Source: Paraburkholderia sartisoli
GTDB lineage: Bacteria; Pseudomonadota; Gammaproteobacteria; Burkholderiales; Burkholderiaceae
Length of the DNA: 64,000 nucleotides
NCBI RefSeq assembly: GCF_900107685.1
Contig: NZ_FNRQ01000001.1
Span: 930,001-994,000 of the forward strand
Reading direction: 5' to 3'
How positions within the stretch are numbered: position 1 is the first letter of the stretch; every line of letters begins with the position of its first letter. The position numbers and the translations under genes are program-made. The notes below the pieces were generated by a model. The model was not told the origin of the DNA. It saw only the letters and a list, made by a program, of their open reading frames with translations, and searched no databases. Of the stretch, positions 19,683 to 27,796 are shown in pieces.

Positions 19683-20213
19683 ATGTCCGACTACCAATAC
19701 TGCCCACGCTGCGCGACACCGCTCACCGAGCGCAGCGACGCCGCCCACGAAGGCGGCCGCGTGCGCCAGGCCTGCCCCGACGAAACCTGCGGCTACGTCC
19801 ACTGGAACAACCCGCTGCCGGTCGTCGCGGCCATCGTCGAATACGAAGGCAAGATCCTGCTCGCGCGCAACGCGGCGTGGCCCGAAGGCATGTTCGCGCT
19901 GATCACCGGGTTTCTCGAAAACGGCGAGACACCCGAGGAAGGCATCGCGCGCGAGGTGCTCGAGGAAACCGCGCTGCACGCGGAATCGGTTGAACTCATC
20001 GGCGTGTACGAATTCATCCGCAAGAACGAGCTGATCATTGCCTATCACGTGAAGGCGCACGGCACGGTCACGCTTTCGCCCGAGCTGCTCGAATACCGGC
20101 TGGTCGAACCGGCGAACCTGCGGCCGTGGCGGGCGGGCACCGGGCAGGCGCTCGGCGAATGGATGCGCCGGCGCGGCCTGCCCTTTGAGTTCGTCGAGCG
20201 GCCGGGTCAGTGA
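19683..20213 (+). CDS. Zn-ribbon Nudix hydrolase
   Basis: A 176-residue protein with an N-terminal zinc ribbon (Cys7, Cys10, Cys31, Cys36) followed by a Nudix domain. The Nudix box GFLENGETPEEGIAREVLEE is complete (about 78-97). The architecture resembles the C-terminal half of NADH pyrophosphatase NudC, but the protein is shorter and lacks the NudC N-terminal domain. The substrate may be a pyridine-nucleotide or other nucleoside diphosphate derivative; this is inference. It lies 105 bp downstream of the aldolase gene on the same strand. Confidence 0.88.
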   Translation: MSDYQYCPRCATPLTERSDAAHEGGRVRQACPDETCGYVHWNNPLPVVAAIVEYEGKILLARNAAWPEGMFALITGFLENGETPEEGIAREVLEETALHAESVELIGVYEFIRKNELIIAYHVKAHGTVTLSPELLEYRLVEPANLRPWRAGTGQALGEWMRRRGLPFEFVERPGQ

Positions 20214-20417
20214 GCCGCGTGCTGGCGAGCGTTTGCCTGCAGTTATTCGACCACGTTTTCAACACGCCGGACACCTGGCCGTTCGGCGGATAGTCAGCAC
20301 GCCGCCAGGTTGCTAGAGTGGCTGCATGACCCCGGCACACGGCAGCGAAACATACGAGCACGGGTACACGGCAGCCCGCGCCATACTTTTTCCGCACCAC
20401 CAGGAGACAGCATCGAC

Positions 20418-21566
20418 ATGGCCTACATCTACTACCTGACGCACATTCATCTTGGTTACGACGCGCTCGCGCAGCTGCCCGCCGAATGCGCGCGGGCCGG
20501 TATCAAACGGCCGCTCGTCATTACCGACAAGGGTGTTGTCGCAGCGGGCGTCGCCCAGCGCGCGATCGATGCGCTGAAGCTCACCGACGTGCCGGTATTC
20601 GACGACACGCCGTCGAATCCGACCGAGGCCATGGTTCTCGCCGCCGCCGCGCGGTATCGCGAAGAAGGGTGCGACGGACTGGTTGCGGTCGGCGGCGGTT
20701 CGTCGATCGATCTGGCAAAAGGCGTGGCGATTGCCGCGACGCATCCGGGCGCGCTGACCCAGTACGCGACGATCGAAGGCGGTAGCGGCAAGATCACGGA
20801 TGCCGCGGCGCCGCTTGTCGCGATTCCGACCACGTCGGGCACCGGCAGCGAAGTCGCGCGCGGCGCGATCGTGATCCTGAACGACGGCCGCAAGCTCGGC
20901 TTCCACTCGTGGCATCTGCTGCCGAAGTCGGCGATCTGCGATCCGGGCCTGACGCTGAGCCTGCCCGCCGGCCTGACGGCCGCCACCGGCATGGACGCGG
21001 TCGCCCACTGCATCGAAACGTTCCTCGCGCCTGCGTTCAATCCGCCTGCGGACGGCATCGCGCTCGACGGGCTCGAGCGTGCGTGGGCCAATATCGAACG
21101 CGCGACGCACGACGGCGGCGACCGGGACGCGCGCCTGAACATGATGAGCGCTTCGATGCAGGGCGCGATGGCGTTCCAGAAGGGGCTCGGCTGCGTACAC
21201 TCGCTGTCGCATCCGCTCGGCGGCATCGCGGTGAACGGGCGCACGTCGCTGCATCACGGCACGCTGAACGCCGTCGTGCTGCCGGCCGCGCTGCGCTTTA
21301 ACGCGTCCGCTGAAACCGTGGTGGCGAACAACCGCTACGCGCGCATGCGTCGGGTGATGAACCTGCCGGAGAACGCCGATCTTGCCGGGGCGCTGTTCGA
21401 CATGACGGCGCGTCTCGGGCTGCCGACGGGGCTGAAACAGATGGGCGTCGACGAAAGTGTGTTCGACAAGGTCATCAAGGGCGCGCTGGTCGATCATTGC
21501 CACAAGACGAATCCGCGCGAAGCCTCGGCGGAAGACTATCGTCGCATGCTGACCGAATCGCTCTGA
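20418..21566 (+). CDS. Iron-containing alcohol dehydrogenase
   Basis: NAD(P)-dependent group III alcohol dehydrogenase of 382 residues. AGGAGA 11 bases before ATG 20418 sets the start. The Rossmann-like half has the cofactor motif AVGGGSSIDLAKGVA; the metal-binding half has MDAVAHCIETF and KGLGCVHSLSHPLGG and GTLNAVVLPAALRFN, giving the His/Asp ligands expected for Fe2+. It is the first gene of a rightward series (dehydrogenase, thioesterase, ABC importer) with short gaps, so its substrate may be linked to the imported compound; that link is inference. Confidence 0.92.
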   Translation: MAYIYYLTHIHLGYDALAQLPAECARAGIKRPLVITDKGVVAAGVAQRAIDALKLTDVPVFDDTPSNPTEAMVLAAAARYREEGCDGLVAVGGGSSIDLAKGVAIAATHPGALTQYATIEGGSGKITDAAAPLVAIPTTSGTGSEVARGAIVILNDGRKLGFHSWHLLPKSAICDPGLTLSLPAGLTAATGMDAVAHCIETFLAPAFNPPADGIALDGLERAWANIERATHDGGDRDARLNMMSASMQGAMAFQKGLGCVHSLSHPLGGIAVNGRTSLHHGTLNAVVLPAALRFNASAETVVANNRYARMRRVMNLPENADLAGALFDMTARLGLPTGLKQMGVDESVFDKVIKGALVDHCHKTNPREASAEDYRRMLTESL

Positions 21567-21606
21567 TCGCGCCGCCATTGCGCCCCCTAACGACGCCATA
21601 TAAACG

Positions 21607-22050
21607 ATGAGCAAACCGACTCCGACGCCACGCGAAGCCTACCGCCACTTTCTGCCGATCTCGACGCGCTGGATGGACAACGACGTCTACGGCCACGTCA
21701 ACAACACGGTCTATTACAGCTACTTCGACACGGTGGTGAACGAGTATCTGATCCGCGCCGGAGCGCTCGATTTCGAGCGCGGCGCGACGATCGGGCTCGT
21801 CGTGGAAACGCACTGCAACTACTTCGAACCGTTCGTGTTTCCGGAGCGGGTCGAGGCGGGTCTGCGCGTGGCGCGTCTGGGCTCGACGAGCGTGCGCTAC
21901 GAAGTCGGTCTCTTCAGGGAAGGCGGCACGCATGCGGCGGCCCAGGGGCACTTCGTGCATGTGTACGTCGATCGCGGGACGCGTCGTCCGGTCGCGCTGC
22001 CGGATGTGCTGCACGCGGCGCTCGCGCCGCTTGTCGTGGCGGCGGACTAG
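21607..22050 (+). CDS. 4-hydroxybenzoyl-CoA-type thioesterase (hotdog fold)
   Basis: Acyl-CoA thioesterase of 147 residues, single hotdog domain. The active-site segment TRWMDNDVYGHVNNTVYYSYFD carries the Asp26/Tyr28/His30 cluster typical of the 4HBT/YbgC group. The start lies 40 bp after the alcohol dehydrogenase stop, and the next gene (livH-like) starts 3 bp after its own stop, so the three are very probably co-transcribed. The acyl substrate is not known. Confidence 0.88.
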   Translation: MSKPTPTPREAYRHFLPISTRWMDNDVYGHVNNTVYYSYFDTVVNEYLIRAGALDFERGATIGLVVETHCNYFEPFVFPERVEAGLRVARLGSTSVRYEVGLFREGGTHAAAQGHFVHVYVDRGTRRPVALPDVLHAALAPLVVAAD

Positions 22051-22053
22051 CGA

Positions 22054-22992
22054 GTGCAGTCGCTAGTCATCAACCTGCTGAACGGCGCCAGCTACGGATT
22101 GCTGCTGTTCATGCTGTCGGCGGGGCTGACGCTGATCTTCAGCATGCTCGGCGTGCTCAACTTCGCGCACGCCAGCTTTTACATGCTCGGCGCGTACGTC
22201 GGGCTTTCGGTCGCCGCACACGCGGGGTTCTGGAGTGCGCTCGTGATTGCGCCGGTGGTGGTCGGCCTCGTCGGCGCGGCGATGGAGCGCTGGTTGCTGC
22301 GGCGCGTGCGCCCGCACGGTCACCTTGCCGAGTTGCTGCTCACGTTCGGCGCGGCGTATCTGATCGGCGAGGCGGTCAAGCTCGTGTGGGGTTTGCCGGC
22401 GCTGTCGGCGCCCGTGCCGCACGTGCTGGACGGCACGCTCTTCACGATGTTCGGTGCGGGTTTTTCGCGTTATCGCGCGTTCATGATGGCGGTTTCGGTC
22501 GCGATGCTCGCCGCGTTGTATGTGCTGCTGCACACGTCGAAAACCGGCCTGATCGTGCGCGCGGCGCTGACACATGCAAGCGCCGTCGAGGCGCTCGGCC
22601 ACAACGTGCCGCGCGTGTGTACGCTGGTGTTCGCGGCGGGCACGGCGCTCGCCGCGCTTGCCGGCGTGATCGGCGCACCACTCTTCGTGATCGAGCCGGC
22701 GATGGCCGATTCGGTCGGCTCGATCGTGTTCGTGGTGGTCGTGACCGGGGGTCTCGGGTCGCTTGGCGGCGCGCTCGTGGCGTCGCTGATTGTCGGATGT
22801 ACGCAGACGTTCGCTGTCGCAAGCGACGTGTCGCTCGGTTCGCTTGCTGCTCTGACGGGGCAGTCGCTGCCGGCGCAATGGGCATCGCTTGGCGTCGCGC
22901 AGGTCGCGCCGCTCGTGCCGTATCTGCTGCTCGTCGCGATGCTGGCGGTGCGGCCGCGCGGTCTTTTCGGGCGGCGCGATGACGAGGCCTGA
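22054..22992 (+). CDS. livH: Branched-chain amino-acid-type ABC permease LivH
   Basis: First inner-membrane permease of a HAAT-family importer, 312 residues. It begins with GTG at 22054, only 3 bp after the thioesterase stop. The sequence opens NLLNGASYGLLLFMLSAGL and then LTLIFSMLGVLNFAHASFYM, the standard LivH opening, and has the conserved loop region VVVVTGGLGSLGGAL in the C-terminal third that contacts the ATPase. Its 3' end overlaps the next gene by 14 bp. The transported compound may be a branched-chain amino acid, but HAAT systems also take urea, amides and aromatic acids. Confidence 0.92.
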   Translation: MQSLVINLLNGASYGLLLFMLSAGLTLIFSMLGVLNFAHASFYMLGAYVGLSVAAHAGFWSALVIAPVVVGLVGAAMERWLLRRVRPHGHLAELLLTFGAAYLIGEAVKLVWGLPALSAPVPHVLDGTLFTMFGAGFSRYRAFMMAVSVAMLAALYVLLHTSKTGLIVRAALTHASAVEALGHNVPRVCTLVFAAGTALAALAGVIGAPLFVIEPAMADSVGSIVFVVVVTGGLGSLGGALVASLIVGCTQTFAVASDVSLGSLAALTGQSLPAQWASLGVAQVAPLVPYLLLVAMLAVRPRGLFGRRDDEA

Positions 22993-25117
22993 TTTGCGCC
23001 GCGCGCCTCCAGTGTCCGGCAACGTTAGCGCCGGTGGTGAATCGCGCGCGCAGGCGTCGGCGTGGCGAACCGGCCTGTCGTGGCTCGCGTTGATCGCGCT
23101 GCTGATCGTGCCGCCTTGCCTGTCGTCGCAGAGCTGGATGCTCGCCTATCTGGCGCAAACCGCGTCGATGATCGTCTTCGCGCTCTCCTGGAACCTGCTG
23201 CTCGGCGAGACGGGGTTGCTGTCGTTCGGCCACGCCGCCTTCGCCGGGATCGGCGCACTCGTCGCGGCGCATCTCTTTAACCGGTATGGCTTCTCGTTGC
23301 CGTGGCTGCCGCTTGCAGGCGGCGTGGGTGGCGCGCTCGCCGGTGCGATCGCAGGCCTCGTCGCGACGCGTCGCGCGGGTACTGCGTTTGCGATGATCAC
23401 GCTTGGCATCGGCGAACTCGTGGCGGCTGCGGCGTGGTCGCTGCCCGACTGGTTCGGCGGTGAAGCGGGCGTGTCGATCGACCGCGCGGGCGGCCCCGCG
23501 TGGGGGACGTTTACGTTTGGCCCGGCGCGCGAGGCATATGCGCTGATCGTGTGCTGGTGCCTGCTCGCCACGCTCGCGATGTGGGCGCTGTCGCACACGC
23601 CGTTCGTGCGGCTCGCGAATGCGGTGCGCGACAACCCGGTGCGCGCGGCGTCGACGGGTTGCGATCCACGGCGCGTGCGGTATCGAATGTTCGTGCTGTC
23701 GTCGTTCTTCGCGGGCGTCGCGGGGACGCTGGGGCTCATTAACGTCGAGCTGGTGTCGACGGAAAGCGTAGGTATGCTGCGTTCGGGCTCGGTGCTGATT
23801 GCCGCCGTGATGGGTGGAACGGGCGCGTTTTTTGGGCCGGTCGCGGGCGCGGTCGTGCTGGTGTTTTTCAGCGTCGCAGTGGCGAGCGTCACGCGTGCGT
23901 GGCTGTTTTACCTGGGGCTGTTGTTCATTGTGATCGTCGTCCACTCGCCGGATGGTGTCACCGGGCTGCTGGCGCGTGCCGCCATGCGATTGCGCCGGCA
24001 CGGATGGCGCGCGTGTGCGGGCGCCGCGTTGTGCGATGCGTGCGCGGGTCTGACATGGGTACTGGCCGTCGTGCTGGCGGTGCAGTACGCGTATGCGATG
24101 CAGTCGGCGGATGAAATGGGCGGACACGTCGTGCTGTTTGATTCGTTCGCAATCGACACGACAGCGCGGATCGCCGCGATCTGCGCGGTGGTTGTCGTGC
24201 TGGCGCTCGCTGGCTGGTTGATACACCGTCGTGCGCAACGTGAATGGGTGCGTCTCGAACGGCTTCGCGGGGAACCGGCAACCGGTGTGCAAGCCGCGGC
24301 GGACACAAACGCCATCACGCTCCATGCGACGGCGGCCCCCAGCATCCCATCCGCGATCAAACCCGGCGCACCTGCGCTCGTTCTCCGGGGCGTCGAGAAA
24401 AATATCGACGGGACCGCGATCCTTCGTGGCGTCGACCTGAGCATCGCGGCCGGCGAGCGGCACGCGCTGATCGGCCCGAACGGCGCGGGCAAATCGACGC
24501 TCTTCAACCTGGTCGCCGGCGTGGGCCGGGTGAGTGCGGGGCGCATCGAAATCAACGGCATCGATACGACGCGATCGACGCCCACCGCGATCAGCCGGAG
24601 CGGCGTCGCGCGCAGCTTCCAGACGACGAGCGTCTTCGGTCGCCTGACGGTGCTCGACAATCTGCGCTGCGCCGTGCTCGCGGCGAACGGCGAAGGCGTG
24701 CGCTGGTGGCATCGATGGCTGCATGCGCGTGTACTCGACGTGCGGGTCGAACGCGTGCTCGATGCCGTGGGTCTCTCGCCGCGCCGGCACGTGCTCGCGG
24801 GTACGCTCAGCTACGCCGAACAACGCGCGCTCGACCTTGGCATCGCGCTCGCGGGCGGCGCGTCCGCGCTGCTGCTCGACGAGCCGACAGCCGGCATGAA
24901 CCGCGCCGAAGCCGCGCGCGCCATCGAACTGATCCGCGAAGCAACCCGGGGCCGCACGCTGTTGATGATCGAACACGACATGGACGCGGTCTTCAGCCTC
25001 GCCGACCGCGTCTCCGTGCTCGTGCAGGGGCGCGTGATCGCGACGGGCACGCCGGAAGCGATCCGCGCCGACAAGAACGTTCGGGCGGCCTACCTCGGCG
25101 AGGATCCCGCCCGATGA
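22979..25117 (+). CDS. Fused ABC permease and ATPase (LivM-LivG)
   Basis: One 712-residue chain combining the second permease and the first ATPase of the importer. Residues about 30-330 are LivM (SWNLLLGETGLLSFGHAAF is diagnostic). Residues about 335-465 are a linker containing two further hydrophobic segments (about 357-377 and 396-416) and an Ala/Pro-rich tail. Residues about 466-712 are LivG: Walker A GPNGAGKST (about 499-507), signature LSYAEQR where LivG usually has LSYGEQR, Walker B ALLLDEPTAGMN and switch His in MIEHDMDAV. No stop or frameshift separates the halves. ATG 22979 overlaps livH; the stop overlaps the next start as ATGA. Confidence 0.92.
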   Translation: MTRPDLRRAPPVSGNVSAGGESRAQASAWRTGLSWLALIALLIVPPCLSSQSWMLAYLAQTASMIVFALSWNLLLGETGLLSFGHAAFAGIGALVAAHLFNRYGFSLPWLPLAGGVGGALAGAIAGLVATRRAGTAFAMITLGIGELVAAAAWSLPDWFGGEAGVSIDRAGGPAWGTFTFGPAREAYALIVCWCLLATLAMWALSHTPFVRLANAVRDNPVRAASTGCDPRRVRYRMFVLSSFFAGVAGTLGLINVELVSTESVGMLRSGSVLIAAVMGGTGAFFGPVAGAVVLVFFSVAVASVTRAWLFYLGLLFIVIVVHSPDGVTGLLARAAMRLRRHGWRACAGAALCDACAGLTWVLAVVLAVQYAYAMQSADEMGGHVVLFDSFAIDTTARIAAICAVVVVLALAGWLIHRRAQREWVRLERLRGEPATGVQAAADTNAITLHATAAPSIPSAIKPGAPALVLRGVEKNIDGTAILRGVDLSIAAGERHALIGPNGAGKSTLFNLVAGVGRVSAGRIEINGIDTTRSTPTAISRSGVARSFQTTSVFGRLTVLDNLRCAVLAANGEGVRWWHRWLHARVLDVRVERVLDAVGLSPRRHVLAGTLSYAEQRALDLGIALAGGASALLLDEPTAGMNRAEAARAIELIREATRGRTLLMIEHDMDAVFSLADRVSVLVQGRVIATGTPEAIRADKNVRAAYLGEDPAR

Positions 25118-25830
25118 CCGCCTTGCTCGACATCGACGGCCTGTGCGCGTGGTACGGCGCGAGCCAGGCGCTCTTTGGCGTCGATCTGCGCATCGAGGCG
25201 GGCGAGGTCGTCGCGCTCATGGGGCGCAACGGCTCCGGTCGCTCGACGCTCGCGAAAGCGATCATGGGCCTCGTGCGCGCGGAGGGCAGCATGCGGTTCG
25301 CGGGCCAGCCGCTCGCGGGGCGGCGCACCTTCGAAATTGCGCGGCTTGGCATCGGGTACGTCCCCGAACATCGCGACGTGTTTCCGGCTTTGACGGTGTA
25401 TGAAAACCTCGAACTCGGCGTGGCGCCGCGTCGGGAGAAAGGCGCGCGACCGCGCTTCACGTTCGATGACGCGTACGCGCTCTTTCCGATTCTTCACGAA
25501 CGACGGACGACGCGAGCCGGCGCGCTCTCCGGCGGCGAGCAGCAAATGCTGACGCTGGCGCGGGCACTTCTCGGCGGCCCCGATCTGCTCGTCATCGACG
25601 AGCCGGCCGAAGGGCTTGCCGCCCCGCTCGTCGCGCAGGTCAGCGGCTGTCTCGCGCAGCTTCGCGATCGCGGCGTGGCGGTGCTGCTGATCGAGCAGCG
25701 GCTCGTCATCGCCCATGACATCGCGAGCCGCATCGCCGTGATGGGTCACGGCGAGATTGTCTTTGACGGCACGTTCGAAGCGTTTCGCGAGCAGGATCAC
25801 GTGATGCACGAATGGCTCGGCGTTGGCTAA
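25114..25830 (+). CDS. livF: Branched-chain amino-acid-type ABC ATPase LivF
   Basis: Second ATPase of the importer, 238 residues, starting at the ATGA overlap with the LivM-LivG gene. The signature LSGGEQQ, Walker B LLVIDEPAEGL and switch His-equivalent region LLIEQRL are normal. The Walker A loop reads GRNGSGRST: Arg43 (codon CGC, 25240-25242) replaces the Lys that contacts ATP phosphates in nearly all ABC ATPases. Either this site is weak in hydrolysis or it belongs to a subgroup that tolerates Arg. No substrate-binding protein follows; the next gene (iolB) is convergent after 238 bp. Confidence 0.92.
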   Translation: MTALLDIDGLCAWYGASQALFGVDLRIEAGEVVALMGRNGSGRSTLAKAIMGLVRAEGSMRFAGQPLAGRRTFEIARLGIGYVPEHRDVFPALTVYENLELGVAPRREKGARPRFTFDDAYALFPILHERRTTRAGALSGGEQQMLTLARALLGGPDLLVIDEPAEGLAAPLVAQVSGCLAQLRDRGVAVLLIEQRLVIAHDIASRIAVMGHGEIVFDGTFEAFREQDHVMHEWLGVG

Positions 25831-26068
25831 AAAGCAAGCGCATTTGAACGCCGTTGTCACGAAAAGCCGGTGTACGCGTCGCGATTCTTCACCCGGCAAT
25901 TCCTTTGCCTTTGGGCATGTCCGGTTTGACCACAACGCGCAGACCCGCGTCACATCCTTAAAGCATGCACCTTCGCGTGCAACCAGCTAACCAGCCAGCG
26001 ATCCAGACGCCGCCTCGCTCTTCACATGAACCGGCGGCGTCACACGTGAAAGCACCCACAGCACCCAC

Positions 26069-26875
26069 TCAGCCCTTCGCATCACGCTCCACGATCCACT
26101 CATGCGCCGGATCGTTCTTGAAGTGCCACACACGCTGCTTGCCGGCCATCACGTTCAGATAGTACGAGTCGTACCCATACGGCACCACGACCGGGTGATA
26201 GCCGCGCGGCACCATCACCAAGTCGTGATCCTCGACCGCGAGCGATTCGTCGATATCGCGCGAATCGGTGTACACGCGCTGGAACGCGAAGCCTTGCGGC
26301 GGATTCAGGCGGTGGTAGTACGTCTCCTCGAGCGAGCTTTCCTGCGGCACGTTATCCGTGTCGTGCTTGTGCGGCGGATAGCTCGACGCATGGCCGCCAG
26401 GCGTGCGGACCTCGACCACCAGCAGCGATTCCGCCGGTTCGGTCTGCGGAAGAATGTCGCAGACGTAACGCGTGTTCTGACCTTTGCCGCGCGTCGAGCG
26501 CTTCATCTGCGAAGGCTCGATCAGGCGCGCCGGCAGCGTGCCGGTGGCCGGTGCGGTGGCGACGCCGATCTCCGCGCGTCGCGTCGCGCGAATGGTCGCA
26601 TGCACGCCGGGCGGCACGTAGACGGCATACGGCGCGGCATCTTCGAAGACGCTGTCGCGCGAGCCGAGGCTCGTCCATTTCGTGTCGGCGGTTTCGACGT
26701 CGACCGTGCCCGTCAGCACGACGATGCACGACTCGCGTGCCGTTTCATGCACGTAGATGATTTCTTCCGCTTCCATCCGGTACGCGACGAACCCGACGTA
26801 TCGCCACGTGGCGGACTGCGGTGTCACGCGCGCGATTGTCTGGCCATCGCGCTGTGCCTTGACGAGCAGGCTCAT
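26069..26875 (-). CDS. iolB: 5-deoxy-glucuronate isomerase
   Basis: Converts 5-deoxy-D-glucuronate to 2-deoxy-5-keto-D-gluconate in myo-inositol breakdown. The 268-residue protein is a double cupin; the C-terminal metal site segment SSYPPHKHDTDN and EETYYHR is present, as is VMVPRGYHPVVVPYGYDSYYLN. ATG 26875 overlaps the iolE stop as ATGA (4 bp), marking it as the last gene of the leftward inositol operon. The longer frame to 27166 runs back inside iolE and is not used. Confidence 0.95.
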   Translation of the reverse strand: MSLLVKAQRDGQTIARVTPQSATWRYVGFVAYRMEAEEIIYVHETARESCIVVLTGTVDVETADTKWTSLGSRDSVFEDAAPYAVYVPPGVHATIRATRRAEIGVATAPATGTLPARLIEPSQMKRSTRGKGQNTRYVCDILPQTEPAESLLVVEVRTPGGHASSYPPHKHDTDNVPQESSLEETYYHRLNPPQGFAFQRVYTDSRDIDESLAVEDHDLVMVPRGYHPVVVPYGYDSYYLNVMAGKQRVWHFKNDPAHEWIVERDAKG

Positions 26876-27786
26876 GCTGCCTCCCTGGTTGGGGCCAGCG
26901 GCGCATCGACGAGCGATCGCAACGTCTGGTAACCCTTCTGCGCATACGTGTATGAAGCCGCGATCACCGGATCCTGTTCGGCTTCGACCACGAGCCATCC
27001 ACGATAGCCGTGCTGCTTCAGACGGCCGATGATCGACGCGAAATCGACGGCGCCGTCGCCCGGTACGGTGAACGCGCCGTTGATCACCGCGTCGAGGAAG
27101 CTCCAGTTGCGGTTGCGCGCGAGCTTGATGACGGCGGGGCGCACGTCCTTGCAATGGACGTGGCACACGCGCGCGATGTGTTTGTCGAGCACCGTGACCG
27201 GGTCGCCGCCCGCGAACGTGATGTGTCCGGCGTCAAACAGCAGACCGACGGCGTCGCTCGTGAGCGACATCAGGCGGTCGACGTCCGGTGGCGTTTCGAC
27301 GTACGCGCCCATGTGATGGTGATACGCAACCCGCACGCCCCGGCTGAGCGTGTAACGCGCGAATTCATCGAGACGCGCGGCGTACTGTTCCCACTGCGCG
27401 TCGGAGAAAAAGCGCGGCCGTTGATAGAGCGGTTGCGGCGCGCCCTGGATCGAATCCGCGACTTCGCCATACACCATGACCGTCGCGCCGTTTTTCGCGA
27501 GCAGGTCGAGATGCGGGCCCACGGCTTCGATTTCCTCCGCGACGCTGCGTTTCGCGAGACGTCCCGAATACCAGCCGGAGACGAGCGCGAGATCGTACTG
27601 CGCAAGCAGCGTCTTTAGCGCCTGCGGTTCGCGGGGAAACTTGTTGCCGAGTTCGAACCCGTCATAGCCGATCTCGCGGCCCTCGGTCAGCGCGAGCGCG
27701 AGCGGCGTTTCGCCGCCGAGCGAGGGCAGGTCGTCGTTCATCCACGAAAGCGGGTTGATGCCGATACGTACTTCAAAGCCAGTCAT
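26872..27786 (-). CDS. iolE: Inosose dehydratase
   Basis: Dehydrates 2-keto-myo-inositol (scyllo-inosose) to 3D-trihydroxycyclohexane-1,2-dione. The 304-residue product is an AP-endonuclease-like TIM barrel: GINPLSWMNDDLP at the start, GYDGFELGNKFP, VAYHHHMGAYVE and LLFDAGHITFAGGDP contain the family metal ligands (Glu, Asp, His). It starts 10 bp after the iolD stop and overlaps iolB by 4 bp. Length and motifs agree with IolE throughout. Confidence 0.96.
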   Translation of the reverse strand: MTGFEVRIGINPLSWMNDDLPSLGGETPLALALTEGREIGYDGFELGNKFPREPQALKTLLAQYDLALVSGWYSGRLAKRSVAEEIEAVGPHLDLLAKNGATVMVYGEVADSIQGAPQPLYQRPRFFSDAQWEQYAARLDEFARYTLSRGVRVAYHHHMGAYVETPPDVDRLMSLTSDAVGLLFDAGHITFAGGDPVTVLDKHIARVCHVHCKDVRPAVIKLARNRNWSFLDAVINGAFTVPGDGAVDFASIIGRLKQHGYRGWLVVEAEQDPVIAASYTYAQKGYQTLRSLVDAPLAPTREAA

Positions 27787-27796
27787 ACGGATGTCC

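Noticed and set aside
22481..24976. 831-codon minus-strand frame opposite livH and the LivM-LivG gene
   Set aside because: Arg/His-rich shadow; the plus strand encodes the full transporter.
24244..25113. Upstream extension of the livF frame
   Set aside because: The extension is Arg-rich shadow inside the LivG domain; the ATGA overlap at 25114 gives the family N-terminus.
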